Shown piece by piece: positions 8,073 through 16,017 of a DNA stretch of 64,000 nt. How positions within the stretch are numbered: the first letter of the stretch is position 1; every line of letters begins with the position of its first letter. Source of the stretch: Pseudomonas sp. LD120. Lineage in GTDB: Bacteria > Pseudomonadota > Gammaproteobacteria > Pseudomonadales > Pseudomonadaceae. The position numbers and the translations under genes are program-made. The DNA is taken from positions 1,240,001-1,304,000 of the forward strand of contig NZ_WVHL01000005.1 in the NCBI RefSeq assembly GCF_009861525.1, written 5' to 3'. The notes below the pieces were generated by a model. That model did no database searches and had not been told where the DNA came from. It worked only from the letters and a program-made list of their open reading frames with translations.

Positions 8073-9954
8073 TTTGATCAGCGAGGACATCCTCGCGTAC
8101 CTGGGCCAGCACGAACGTAAAGAGCTGCTGCGCTTTTTGACCTGCGGTAACGTCGACGACGGCAAGAGCACCCTGATCGGGCGCCTGCTGCACGACTCGA
8201 AGATGATCTACGAAGACCATCTGGAAGCCATCACCCGGGATTCGAAGAAGGTCGGCACCACCGGTGACGACATCGACCTGGCGTTGCTGGTGGACGGCCT
8301 GCAGGCCGAGCGCGAGCAGGGCATCACCATTGATGTCGCCTACCGCTACTTCTCCACTGCCAAGCGCAAGTTCATCATCGCCGACACCCCCGGCCATGAG
8401 CAGTACACCCGCAACATGGCCACCGGCGCGTCCACCTGTGACCTGGCGATCATCCTGGTGGACGCCCGTTATGGCGTGCAGACCCAGACCCGTCGCCACA
8501 GCTTCATTGCCTCCCTGCTGGGCATCAAACACATCGTTGTGGCCATCAACAAGATGGACCTCAAGGACTTCGATCAGGGCGTGTTCGAGTCGATCAAGGC
8601 CGACTACCTGAAGTTCGCCCAGGGCCTGAAGATGCAGCCCACCAGCTTGCACTTCGTGCCGATGTCGGCGCTCAAGGGCGACAACGTAGTGAACAAGAGC
8701 GAGCGTTCGCCCTGGTACACCGGCCAGTCGCTGATGGAGATCCTGGAAACCGTGGAAGTGGCAGGTGACCGCAACTTCACCGACCTGCGTTTCCCGGTGC
8801 AGTACGTCAACCGTCCGAACCTGAATTTCCGTGGTTTTGCCGGTACCCTGGCCAGTGGCATCGTGCACAAGGGCGACGAAATCGTGGTGTTGCCGTCGGG
8901 CAAGAGCAGCCGGGTCAAATCCATCGTCACCTTCGAAGGTGAGTTGGAGCATGCCGGCCCGGGCCAGGCCGTGACCCTGACCATGGAAGACGAAATCGAT
9001 ATCTCCCGTGGCGACCTGTTGGTGCATGCCGACAACGTACCGCCGGTCACCGACAACGTCGAAGCCATGCTGGTGTGGATGGCTGAAGAACCGATGCTGC
9101 CGGGCAAGAAATACGACATCAAGCGCGCCACCAGCTACGTGCCGGGCTCGATCGCCAGCATTGCCCACAAGGTCGATGTGAACACCCTGGAAGAGGGCGC
9201 GGCCAGTGCGCTGCAACTGAACGAGATCGGTAAGGTCAAGATCAGCCTCGACGCGCCCATCGCCCTGGATGGCTACGAAAGCAACCGCACCACCGGCGCC
9301 TTCATCGTTATCGATCGTTTGACCAATGGCACTGTCGGCGCCGGCATGATCATCGCCCAGCCAGTGGTTCATGGCAGCGCCACCCACCATGGCAAGCTGG
9401 CCCACGTAGCCACCGAGGAGCGTGCCCAGCGTTTTGGCCAGCAACCGGCTACTGTGCTGTTCAGCGGCCTGTCGGGCGCCGGCAAGAGCACTTTGGCCTA
9501 CGCGGTGGAGCGCCGTTTGTTCGACATGGGACGTGCGGTATTTGTCCTCGACGGTCAGAACCTGCGCCATGACCTGAACAAGGGCCTGTCACACGACCGT
9601 GCCGGGCGCACCGAGAACTGGCGTCGTGCCGCGCACGTGGCCCGTCAGTTCAACGAAGCCGGTTTGCTGACCCTGGCCGCGTTCGTGGCGCCGAGTGCCG
9701 AAGGGCGCGAGCAGGCCAAGGACCTGATCGGCGAGGATCGCTTGCTGACCGTTTACGTTCAGGCCTCGCCAGCGGTGTGCGCCGAGCGTGATCCGCAAGG
9801 CCTGTACGCGGCTGGTGGGGATAACATCCCGGGCCAATCCTTCCCCTATGACGTGCCGCTCAATGCCGATCTGGTGATCGATACCCAGGTGCTGTCGGTG
9901 GAAGAGAGCGTCAAGCAGGTACTGGACCTGTTGCGTCGCCGCGGCGCGATCTAA
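8056..9954 (+). CDS. cysNC: Bifunctional sulfate adenylyltransferase subunit 1 / adenylylsulfate kinase
   Basis: 632 residues. Residues 1 to about 440 are the CysN GTPase: GNVDDGKST P-loop at 31-39, DTPGHEQYT and NKMDL motifs. From about 460 the CysC APS kinase follows, with P-loop GLSGAGKST at 471-479 and DGQNLRHDLNKGLS. The protein drives APS formation with CysD and then phosphorylates APS to PAPS. I chose ATG 8056 (MSHQSDLISEDIL) over an upstream in-frame ATG at 8026 because homologues start here; its GGAG ribosome site (8042-8045) lies in the repeat DNA of the inserted cassette. Followed by a clear terminator. Confidence 0.96.
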   Translation: MSHQSDLISEDILAYLGQHERKELLRFLTCGNVDDGKSTLIGRLLHDSKMIYEDHLEAITRDSKKVGTTGDDIDLALLVDGLQAEREQGITIDVAYRYFSTAKRKFIIADTPGHEQYTRNMATGASTCDLAIILVDARYGVQTQTRRHSFIASLLGIKHIVVAINKMDLKDFDQGVFESIKADYLKFAQGLKMQPTSLHFVPMSALKGDNVVNKSERSPWYTGQSLMEILETVEVAGDRNFTDLRFPVQYVNRPNLNFRGFAGTLASGIVHKGDEIVVLPSGKSSRVKSIVTFEGELEHAGPGQAVTLTMEDEIDISRGDLLVHADNVPPVTDNVEAMLVWMAEEPMLPGKKYDIKRATSYVPGSIASIAHKVDVNTLEEGAASALQLNEIGKVKISLDAPIALDGYESNRTTGAFIVIDRLTNGTVGAGMIIAQPVVHGSATHHGKLAHVATEERAQRFGQQPATVLFSGLSGAGKSTLAYAVERRLFDMGRAVFVLDGQNLRHDLNKGLSHDRAGRTENWRRAAHVARQFNEAGLLTLAAFVAPSAEGREQAKDLIGEDRLLTVYVQASPAVCAERDPQGLYAAGGDNIPGQSFPYDVPLNADLVIDTQVLSVEESVKQVLDLLRRRGAI

Positions 9955-9962
9955 GCCGTAGC

Positions 9963-10000
9963 AAAAAGCCCGCAGTCGAGTGATCGGCTGCGGGCTTTTG
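9963..10000 (+). terminator. Rho-independent terminator after cysNC
   Basis: AAAAAGCCCGCAG, a short loop, then CTGCGGGCTTTT form a stable stem followed by a T-run, a few bases after the cysNC stop. The flanking A and T runs make it potentially bidirectional, so it may also serve the leftward acyltransferase gene. Confidence 0.85.
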
Positions 10001-10015
10001 TGCGCTTCAGATAGC

Positions 10016-10064
10016 CTTCGCCGGCAAGGACGGTACAGCCCCGCAAGCCGGCTTGCCAGCAAAC
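10016..10064. repeat. REP-type inverted repeat
   Basis: CTTCGCCGGCAAGG and CCGGCTTGCCAGCAAAC face each other across about 20 bp. Same family as the elements at 19421, 54796, 61053 and 62351. It lies between the cysNC terminator and the end of the acyltransferase gene. Confidence 0.65.
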
Positions 10065-10070
10065 AGCCCC

Positions 10071-10976
10071 TCAGGACTTTGCCGGATACTCGCGATGCAG
10101 CTTCTCCAGCAGGGCATCCTTGGCCAGCCACTGCTGGTTGATCCAGCCCTGGAATTCCTGGCGATAGGCCGCGTCTTGCTCGTAGTTGCGGCCAATGAAC
10201 TGCCCCGGAATCCGCACTTCTTCAACGTGCACCACCACCTCTTTGACCTTGCCGCACAGCAGGTCCCAGAAGCCGGGCCGGCCAGCGGGATAGTGGAGGG
10301 TCACGTCGATGATCGACTGCAATTGCTCGCCCATGGCGTCGAGCACAAAGGCGATGCCGCCAGCCTTGGGCTTGAGCAGGTAACGGAACGACGACTGTTG
10401 CTGGGCATGCTTGGCTTCGGTGAAGCGCGTGCCTTCGACGAAGTTGAAAATGCCCACCGGGTTGTTGCGAAACTTCGCGCAGGTCTTGCGGGTGGTTTCC
10501 AGGTCCTTGCCTTTCTTTTCCGGGTGTTTCTGCAGATAGGCCTTGGAGTAGCGCTTCATGAACGGAAAGCCCAGGGCCCACCAGGCCAGGCCAATCACGG
10601 GTACCCAGATCAGCTCCTGCTTGAGGAAGAACTTCAGCGGGCGGATGCGTCGGTTGAGCACATACTGCAAGACCATGATGTCGACCCAGCTCTGGTGGTT
10701 GCTGGTCACCAGGTAGGAGTGCTGGTAGTCCAGGCCCTCAAGGCCGCTGAGGTGCCAGCGGGTGCGACACACCAGTTGCATCCAGGCCTTGTTGTTGCTG
10801 ATCCAGGCTTCGTGAGTATGGTTCATCAGCCAGAGGGTAAAGCGCTGGGTGAGGGCAAAAGGCAGGGCCTTGCAGATCGCCACGCAGAACAGGAACGAGC
10901 ACAGTAGGATGGTGTTCAGCGCCAGCAGGAGCGAGGCGATGATCCCGCGTGTTACGGCAGGGAGAAATTCCAGCAT
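10071..10976 (-). CDS. PlsC-like membrane acyltransferase (YihG type)
   Basis: 301 residues. An N-terminal membrane segment (residues 12-34) precedes a PlsC domain with the HX4D motif NHQSWVD (H94, D99) and FVEGTR (181-184). Such enzymes acylate lysophosphatidic acid or related lipids at the inner membrane; this longer form resembles YihG-type proteins, which favour particular acyl chains. The ATG directly abuts the pta stop (TAAATG on the coding strand read in order stop then start), so it is the second gene of a pta operon. Substrate is inferred from family only. Confidence 0.88.
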   Translation of the reverse strand: MLEFLPAVTRGIIASLLLALNTILLCSFLFCVAICKALPFALTQRFTLWLMNHTHEAWISNNKAWMQLVCRTRWHLSGLEGLDYQHSYLVTSNHQSWVDIMVLQYVLNRRIRPLKFFLKQELIWVPVIGLAWWALGFPFMKRYSKAYLQKHPEKKGKDLETTRKTCAKFRNNPVGIFNFVEGTRFTEAKHAQQQSSFRYLLKPKAGGIAFVLDAMGEQLQSIIDVTLHYPAGRPGFWDLLCGKVKEVVVHVEEVRIPGQFIGRNYEQDAAYRQEFQGWINQQWLAKDALLEKLHREYPAKS

Positions 10977-13076
10977 TTAGACGTCCATCGGTCGGTTGGC
11001 GGCTTGAATCGCGGTCAGGGCGATGGTGTAGACGATGTCGTCCACTTGCGCGCCCCGGGGCAGGTCGTTCACGGGCTTGCGCAGGCCTTGCAGCATCGGA
11101 CCCAGGCTCACGCAGTCGGCGCTGCGCTGTACCGCTTTGTGGGTGGTGTTGCCGGTGTTCAGATCGGGGAACACGAACACCGTGGCTTTGCCTGCCACAA
11201 GACTGTTGGGGGCCAGTTGCCGGGCGACGTTTTCGTTGGCCGCGGCGTCGTATTGCAGCGGGCCATCGATCAGCAACGAGTGTTGGGCCTCATGGGCCAG
11301 CAAGGTCGCTTCACGGACCTTTTCCACCTCTTCGCCGCTGGCCGAGTCACCGCTGGAATAGCTGATCATCGCGACCCTCGGAGTGATGCCGAAGGCCGCC
11401 GCCGAGTCGGCGCTCTGCAGGGCAATTTCCGCCAGCTCGCTAGCACTGGGGTGCGGGTTCATCACGCAGTCGCCGTAGACCAGCACCTGCTCGGGGAACA
11501 GCATGAAAAACACCGAGGACACCAGGGTGCAACCTGGGGCGGTCTTGATCAGTTGCAGGGCCGGACGGATGGTGTTGGCGGTGGAGTGGATAACCCCGGA
11601 CACCAGGCCGTCCACTTCGTCCAGGGCCAGCATCACGGTGCCGATCACCACCGGGTCTTCCAGTTGCTGCTCGGCCATCGGCGCATTGAGGCTCTTGCTC
11701 TTGCGCAGGGCCACCATGGGCTCCACGTAGCGCTCGCGAATCAGGTCCGGGTCGAGAATCTCCAGGCCTTCGGGCAGCTCGATGCCCTGGGCCCGGGCCA
11801 CCGCCTGGACCTCTTCCGGCTTGGCCAGCAGTACGCAGCGGGCAATGCCCCGCGCCTGGCAGATGGCGGCGGCTTGTACGGTCAAGGGTTCGCTGCCTTC
11901 GGGCAGGACGATGCGTTTGTTGGCCTGCTGGGCGCGCTGGATCAACTGGTAGCGGAACACCGCGGGCGACAGGCGCATTTCCCGCGGGGTGCCGCAGCGC
12001 TGATGCAGCCAGTTGGCGTCCAGGTGGCTGGCGACGAAGTCGGTGATGATTTCCGCACGCTCGCGGTCATCGATGGGGATTTCCTTGTTCAGACCGTTGA
12101 GCTGGTTGGCGGTGTCGTAGGAGCCGCTGCTCACTGAAAGCACTGGCAGGCCGGCGTTCAGGGCGCCGCGGCACAGCTCCATGATCCGTGGGTCGGGCAG
12201 GGTGTCGCTGGTCAGCAGCAGGCCGGCCAGGGGCACGCCGTTGATCGCCGCCAGGCTCACGGCGAGGATGATGTCGTCGCGATCGCCCGGAGTCACTACC
12301 AGTACGCCAGGCTTGAGCAGCTCCACGGTGTTGCGCATGGTGCGGGCACAAATGATGATTTTGGTCATGCGCCGGCTTTCGTAGTCCCCGGCGTTGAGCA
12401 CCTGGGCGCCCATCAGGTCGGCCACGTCGCGGGTGCGTGGGGCGTTGAGTTCTGGCTGGAAGGGAATGCACCCCAGCAGGCGGAAATCGCCGCTGCGCAG
12501 CAATGGCGAATGCTCCTTCAAGCGTGCGGAGAACGCCTCCATGCTTTCGTCGGTGCGCACCTTGTTGAGGATCACCCCCAGCACTTTCGGGTCTCGCGGG
12601 CCGCCGAACAACTGCGCCTGCAGCTCGACTCGCCCGGACAGCTCGGTGAGCACTTCGTTTTCCGGGGCCGAAACCAGAATCACTTCGGCATCCAGGCTTT
12701 TGGCCAGGTGCAGGTTGACCCGCGCGGCGTAGCTGGCGCTGCGGGTCGGTACCATGCCTTCGACGATCAGTACGTCCTTGCCGATGGCTGCCTGCTGATA
12801 AAGAGTGATGATTTCTTCCAGCAGCTCATCCAGCTGGCCGTCGCCAAGCATCCGTTCGACATGAGCCAAGCCTAGGGGGGGCGGCGGTTTCAGGCCGTGG
12901 GTACGGGCCACCAGTTCGGTGGAGCGCTCGGGGCCGGTATCACCGGGGTGAGGCTGGGCAATGGGTTTGAAGAAGCCGACCTTGAGGCCGGCCCGTTCCA
13001 GGGTGCGCACCAGCCCGAGGCTGATGGAGGTCAGACCCACACCAAAATCGGTGGGGGCGATAAAAAAAGTTTGCAT
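10977..13076 (-). CDS. pta: Phosphate acetyltransferase, long form
   Basis: 699 residues from the ATG at 13076 (MQTFFIAPTDFGVGLTS); an in-frame extension of seven residues upstream is less likely. The N-terminal half (to about 370) is a P-loop/CobQ-like and DRTGG regulatory region (RDDIILAVSLAAINGVPLAG); the C-terminal half (from about 375) is the PTA domain with RIVLPEGSEPLTVQAA and DGPLQYDAA. Pta interconverts acetyl-CoA and acetyl phosphate in the cytoplasm; it normally works with acetate kinase AckA, which is not in this window. Followed immediately by the acyltransferase gene. Confidence 0.96.
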   Translation of the reverse strand: MQTFFIAPTDFGVGLTSISLGLVRTLERAGLKVGFFKPIAQPHPGDTGPERSTELVARTHGLKPPPPLGLAHVERMLGDGQLDELLEEIITLYQQAAIGKDVLIVEGMVPTRSASYAARVNLHLAKSLDAEVILVSAPENEVLTELSGRVELQAQLFGGPRDPKVLGVILNKVRTDESMEAFSARLKEHSPLLRSGDFRLLGCIPFQPELNAPRTRDVADLMGAQVLNAGDYESRRMTKIIICARTMRNTVELLKPGVLVVTPGDRDDIILAVSLAAINGVPLAGLLLTSDTLPDPRIMELCRGALNAGLPVLSVSSGSYDTANQLNGLNKEIPIDDRERAEIITDFVASHLDANWLHQRCGTPREMRLSPAVFRYQLIQRAQQANKRIVLPEGSEPLTVQAAAICQARGIARCVLLAKPEEVQAVARAQGIELPEGLEILDPDLIRERYVEPMVALRKSKSLNAPMAEQQLEDPVVIGTVMLALDEVDGLVSGVIHSTANTIRPALQLIKTAPGCTLVSSVFFMLFPEQVLVYGDCVMNPHPSASELAEIALQSADSAAAFGITPRVAMISYSSGDSASGEEVEKVREATLLAHEAQHSLLIDGPLQYDAAANENVARQLAPNSLVAGKATVFVFPDLNTGNTTHKAVQRSADCVSLGPMLQGLRKPVNDLPRGAQVDDIVYTIALTAIQAANRPMDV

Positions 13077-13133
13077 GCGAATTCTCAGAGGGGGCATGGC
13101 AAGGGCGACAGTCTAAGGCCGTCTGCCGAATCG

Positions 13134-13442
13134 TCAGGCACTAAGGTTAGCGTTATCCGGTGCTTGAGCACACCAGCCACAGGCAAAGGGTTGGCCTATT
13201 TCTTCTGCTCGCCGCTGTGGGTCCAGGATCCAGGCCCGGGATTGCCAGGGCGGCTGGTGACGCAGGTGCTGGGTGTGCCCGCAAGACAGCTCGACCACCC
13301 AGTGGCCGTCTTCATCTTGATGAAATCCGCGGATTGTTGGAGGAGTTTTCCCGTTCCGTTGGTCCGGGTTCCGTTCGCTTTCGAGCGATTGCTTCGCTAA
13401 ACTTGCCCGTTCTTCATTCTTATGCAAAAGGTCCCGCCCCAT
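13134..13442 (-). CDS. DUF3565 small protein, possible zinc-binding
   Basis: About 102 residues. The conserved core TIRGFHQDEDGHWVVELSCGHTQHLRH...CGWC is the DUF3565 signature; two Cys pairs/His (CGHTQH and CGWC) could bind a metal. Function is unknown. The N terminus is uncertain: the only nearby ATG (13442) overlaps the start of the divergent slyD-like gene by two bases, and another ATG lies ten codons further upstream inside it; a TTG start within 13360-13420 is also possible. The conserved core starts near 13335. Confidence 0.75.
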   Translation of the reverse strand: MGRDLLHKNEERASLAKQSLESERNPDQRNGKTPPTIRGFHQDEDGHWVVELSCGHTQHLRHQPPWQSRAWILDPQRRAEEIGQPFACGWCAQAPDNANLSA

Positions 13443-13926
13443 GCTGATCGCCGCCAATAAGGCTGTCTCCATCGACTATACCCTCACCAATGACGCTGGT
13501 GAGGTCATCGACAGCTCTGCCGGCGGCGCCCCGCTGGTTTACCTGCAAGGCGCAGGTAACATCATTCCTGGTCTGGAAAAGGCTCTGGAAGGCAAGCAAG
13601 TCGGTGACGAGCTGAACGTTTCCGTAGAACCTGAAGATGCCTACGGCGAGTACACAGCTGAGCTGGTCAGCACCTTGAGCCGCAGCATGTTCGAAGGTGT
13701 CGACGAACTGGAAGTGGGCATGCAGTTCCACGCGTCGGCTCCAGATGGCCAGATGCAGATCGTGACCATCCGTGATCTGGACGGCGACGACGTGACCGTC
13801 GACGGCAACCACCCATTGGCCGGTCAGCGCCTGAATTTCCAGGTCAAGATCGTTGCCATTCGTGATGCCAGCCAAGAAGAAGTCGCGCATGGCCACGTCC
13901 ATGGCGAAGGTGGCCATCAGCACTGA
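13441..13926 (+). CDS. slyD: FKBP-type peptidyl-prolyl isomerase, SlyD-like
   Basis: 161 residues. It begins MLIAANKAVSIDYTLTNDAGEVIDSS and contains YLQGAGNIIPGLEKALEG, the FKBP core, with the inserted chaperone flap (EPEDAYGEYTAELVSTLS) of SlyD proteins. The C terminus HGHVHGEGGHQH is His-rich, as in metal-binding SlyD. It catalyses proline isomerisation and acts as a chaperone, with a role in nickel enzyme maturation in E. coli. Its terminator appears to be split by a palindromic element (see 13958-14151). Confidence 0.92.
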   Translation: MLIAANKAVSIDYTLTNDAGEVIDSSAGGAPLVYLQGAGNIIPGLEKALEGKQVGDELNVSVEPEDAYGEYTAELVSTLSRSMFEGVDELEVGMQFHASAPDGQMQIVTIRDLDGDDVTVDGNHPLAGQRLNFQVKIVAIRDASQEEVAHGHVHGEGGHQH

Positions 13927-13957
13927 TTTTCTGCGCTAAGCTCAAGCGTGCTGGAGA

Positions 13958-14151
13958 GGCGCCCGAGCAGGCGGTGTGAAAACTACTGCGTTTGGCAATA
14001 CTGCGTTAAAAACAGGCTCGTGCGCGACTCAGATTGGAGTGCTCATTTAGGCTCCTAAAGTCGAACGCGCCCCCGGTCGTTCCTCGCCTGTTTTTGCCTT
14101 GTCTTGCCTGCACTCGCGACGTTTTCACACAGCCTGCGAGGGCGCTTTTTT
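13958..14151. mobile_element. MITE-like palindromic element (about 157 bp) within the slyD terminator loop
   Basis: GTGTGAAAAC (13974-13983) and GTTTTCACAC (14121-14130), AAAAACAGGC (14008-14017) and GCCTGTTTTT (14086-14095), and TTTAGG (14046-14051) and CCTAAA (14054-14059) are nested inverted repeats with a common centre at 14052. Just outside, GGCGCCC plus CAGGC (13958-13972) and GCCTG plus GGGCGC followed by six T (14132-14151) look like the two arms of a terminator. The picture is a palindrome inserted in the loop of the slyD terminator. No open frame for a transposase is present. Confidence 0.65.
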
Positions 14152-14219
14152 AGTCTGCGGCTTTTGGCTGTACTGTCGAGAGGCTGTTTCTGTAAGAACA
14201 CAGGAATTTGGAGTTCGTC

Positions 14220-14702
14220 ATGAGTGCTTTTCACGACCTTAAATTGAAAGCCCTGGATGGTCAGGAGCTGCCGCTCGAGCCCTTCAAGGGGCAAGTCGTG
14301 CTGGTGGTCAATGTCGCCTCCAAATGTGGTCTGACACCACAATATGCGGCGTTGGAGAATCTCTATCAGCAATACAAGGGCCAGGGTTTCAGCGTACTGG
14401 GCCTGCCCTGCAATCAGTTCGCCGGGCAGGAGCCTGGAAGTGAACAAGAGATCCAGGAGTTCTGCAGCCTCAACTACGGGGTGACTTTTCCCTTGAGCAG
14501 CAAGCTTGAGGTGAACGGTCCGGAGCGTCATCAGTTGTACCGCCTGCTGGCGGGCGAGGGCGCCGAGTTTCCTGGGGACATCACCTGGAATTTCGAAAAA
14601 TTCCTGCTCGGCAAGGACGGCCGGGTACTGGCGCGTTTTTCGCCGCGCACCGCTCCCGATGATCCCTTTGTGGTCCAGGCGATTGAAAAGGCCCTGAGCT
14701 AA
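14220..14702 (+). CDS. Cysteine-type glutathione/thioredoxin peroxidase (BtuE/GPx family)
   Basis: 160 residues. The peroxidatic Cys sits in NVASKCGLTPQY (C36), in place of selenocysteine; LPCNQFAGQEPGS provides the Gln of the catalytic site and TWNFEKFLLGKDG the Trp/Asn. It reduces peroxides in the cytoplasm, in bacteria usually with thioredoxin as donor. I chose ATG 14220 (MSAFHDLKL) with a GGAG site at 14210 over an in-frame TTG at 14208. It is a single gene with its own terminator. Confidence 0.93.
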   Translation: MSAFHDLKLKALDGQELPLEPFKGQVVLVVNVASKCGLTPQYAALENLYQQYKGQGFSVLGLPCNQFAGQEPGSEQEIQEFCSLNYGVTFPLSSKLEVNGPERHQLYRLLAGEGAEFPGDITWNFEKFLLGKDGRVLARFSPRTAPDDPFVVQAIEKALS

Positions 14703-14748
14703 CCGGCAGCCGGGCGTACTGGCCCGGCTTGTTGTTCCGTCCGTTTTG

Positions 14749-14771
14749 CGCCGCAGTGTTGCGGCGTTTTT
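14749..14771 (+). terminator. Rho-independent terminator after the peroxidase gene
   Basis: CGCCGCA, loop GTGT, TGCGGCG, then TTTTT. A second GC hairpin CCGGGC/GCCCGG sits at about 14709-14727 without a T-run. Confidence 0.8.
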
Positions 14772-14913
14772 GCATCTAAATCACTTAAATCAATAATGCT
14801 GTGCGGCGCTTTGAGGGGTGAATATTATCCTCATCATAAGTGCGCCGGGGCCCGCTTCCGGTGCTGTCTGGTCAGTCGATCATTGACTCACGCCCTTACT
14901 GTCGGAGTGCTGC

Positions 14914-16017
14914 ATGCCTGTTCAAGCCCTGTTCAAACCCTTCCAGCTCGGCACGTTGGAGTTGCCGACCCGCGTGGTAATGGCGCCCATGACCCGTTCG
15001 TTTTCCCCAGGCGGTGTGCCCAATAGCAAGGTCATTGAGTACTACCGTCGTCGTGCTGCCGCGGGTGTCGGCCTGATCATCACCGAGGGCACCACGGTGG
15101 GCCACGCGGCCGCCAATGGTTACCCCAATGTGCCGCAGTTTTACGGCGAAGCGGCCTTGGCTGGCTGGAAGAAGGTGGTGGACGCGGTTCACGCTGAAGG
15201 CGGTAGGATCGTTCCGCAACTCTGGCATGTGGGTAATGTGCGGCGCCTGGGCACCGAGCCGGACGCCAGCGTGCCCGGATATGGTCCGAGCGAGAAGCTA
15301 AAGGACGGCAAGGTGCTGGTGCACGGCATGACCCACCAGGACATTCAGGAAGTGATCGCAGCGTTTGCCCAGGCTGCCAAGGATGCCCAGCGCATCGGTA
15401 TGGACGGCGTGGAAATCCATGGCGCCCACGGTTACCTGGTGGACCAGTTCTTCTGGGAAGGTAGCAATCAGCGGACCGATGAGTACGGTGGCGACCTGGC
15501 CCAGCGTTCGCGTTTTGCCATCGAGCTGATCCAGGCCGTGCGTGCAGCCGTGGGCCCGGACTTCCCGATCATCCTGCGTTTCTCCCAATGGAAGCAGCAG
15601 GACTATAGCGCCCGCCTGGTGCAGACCCCGGAGGCTCTGGGCGCCTTCCTCAAGCCGCTGGCGGACGCCGGTGTGGACATCTTCCACTGCTCGACCCGAC
15701 GCTTCTGGGAGCCGGAGTTCGAAGGCTCGGACCTGAACCTGGCAGGCTGGACCCGCAAGCTCACCGGCAAGCCCACCATCACGGTGGGCAGCGTTGGCCT
15801 GGATGGCGAGTTCCTGCAGTTCATGGTCAACACCGACAAGGTGGCGCAACCGGCCAGCCTGGAAAACCTGCTGCAGCGCCTGAACAATGATGAGTTCGAC
15901 CTGGTGGCTGTGGGGCGTGCGCTGCTGGTGGACCCGGACTGGGCGCAGAAGGTCCGTGAGGGGCGTGAGCAGGACATCCAGCCATTCAGTCGTGAAGCGC
16001 TGATGACTCTGGTTTAA
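14914..16017 (+). CDS. NADH:flavin oxidoreductase, Old Yellow Enzyme family
   Basis: 367 residues forming one FMN-binding TIM barrel. Seen: LPTRVVMAPMTRSF near residue 20, PQLWHVGNVRR near 101, and EIHGAHGYLVDQFFW near 166, the motif carrying the His residues that bind the substrate carbonyl. Such enzymes reduce activated alkenes, nitro compounds or nitrate esters using NAD(P)H. The natural substrate cannot be told from sequence. ATG with CGGAGTG ribosome site. It converges with the glycosyltransferase gene, the two stops overlapping by four bases. Confidence 0.9.
   Translation: MPVQALFKPFQLGTLELPTRVVMAPMTRSFSPGGVPNSKVIEYYRRRAAAGVGLIITEGTTVGHAAANGYPNVPQFYGEAALAGWKKVVDAVHAEGGRIVPQLWHVGNVRRLGTEPDASVPGYGPSEKLKDGKVLVHGMTHQDIQEVIAAFAQAAKDAQRIGMDGVEIHGAHGYLVDQFFWEGSNQRTDEYGGDLAQRSRFAIELIQAVRAAVGPDFPIILRFSQWKQQDYSARLVQTPEALGAFLKPLADAGVDIFHCSTRRFWEPEFEGSDLNLAGWTRKLTGKPTITVGSVGLDGEFLQFMVNTDKVAQPASLENLLQRLNNDEFDLVAVGRALLVDPDWAQKVREGREQDIQPFSREALMTLV

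Noticed and set aside
9963..10064. Repeats tested as a CRISPR array
   Set aside because: REP elements here and elsewhere are inverted, unevenly spaced and lack spacer-repeat regularity; no cas genes are present.
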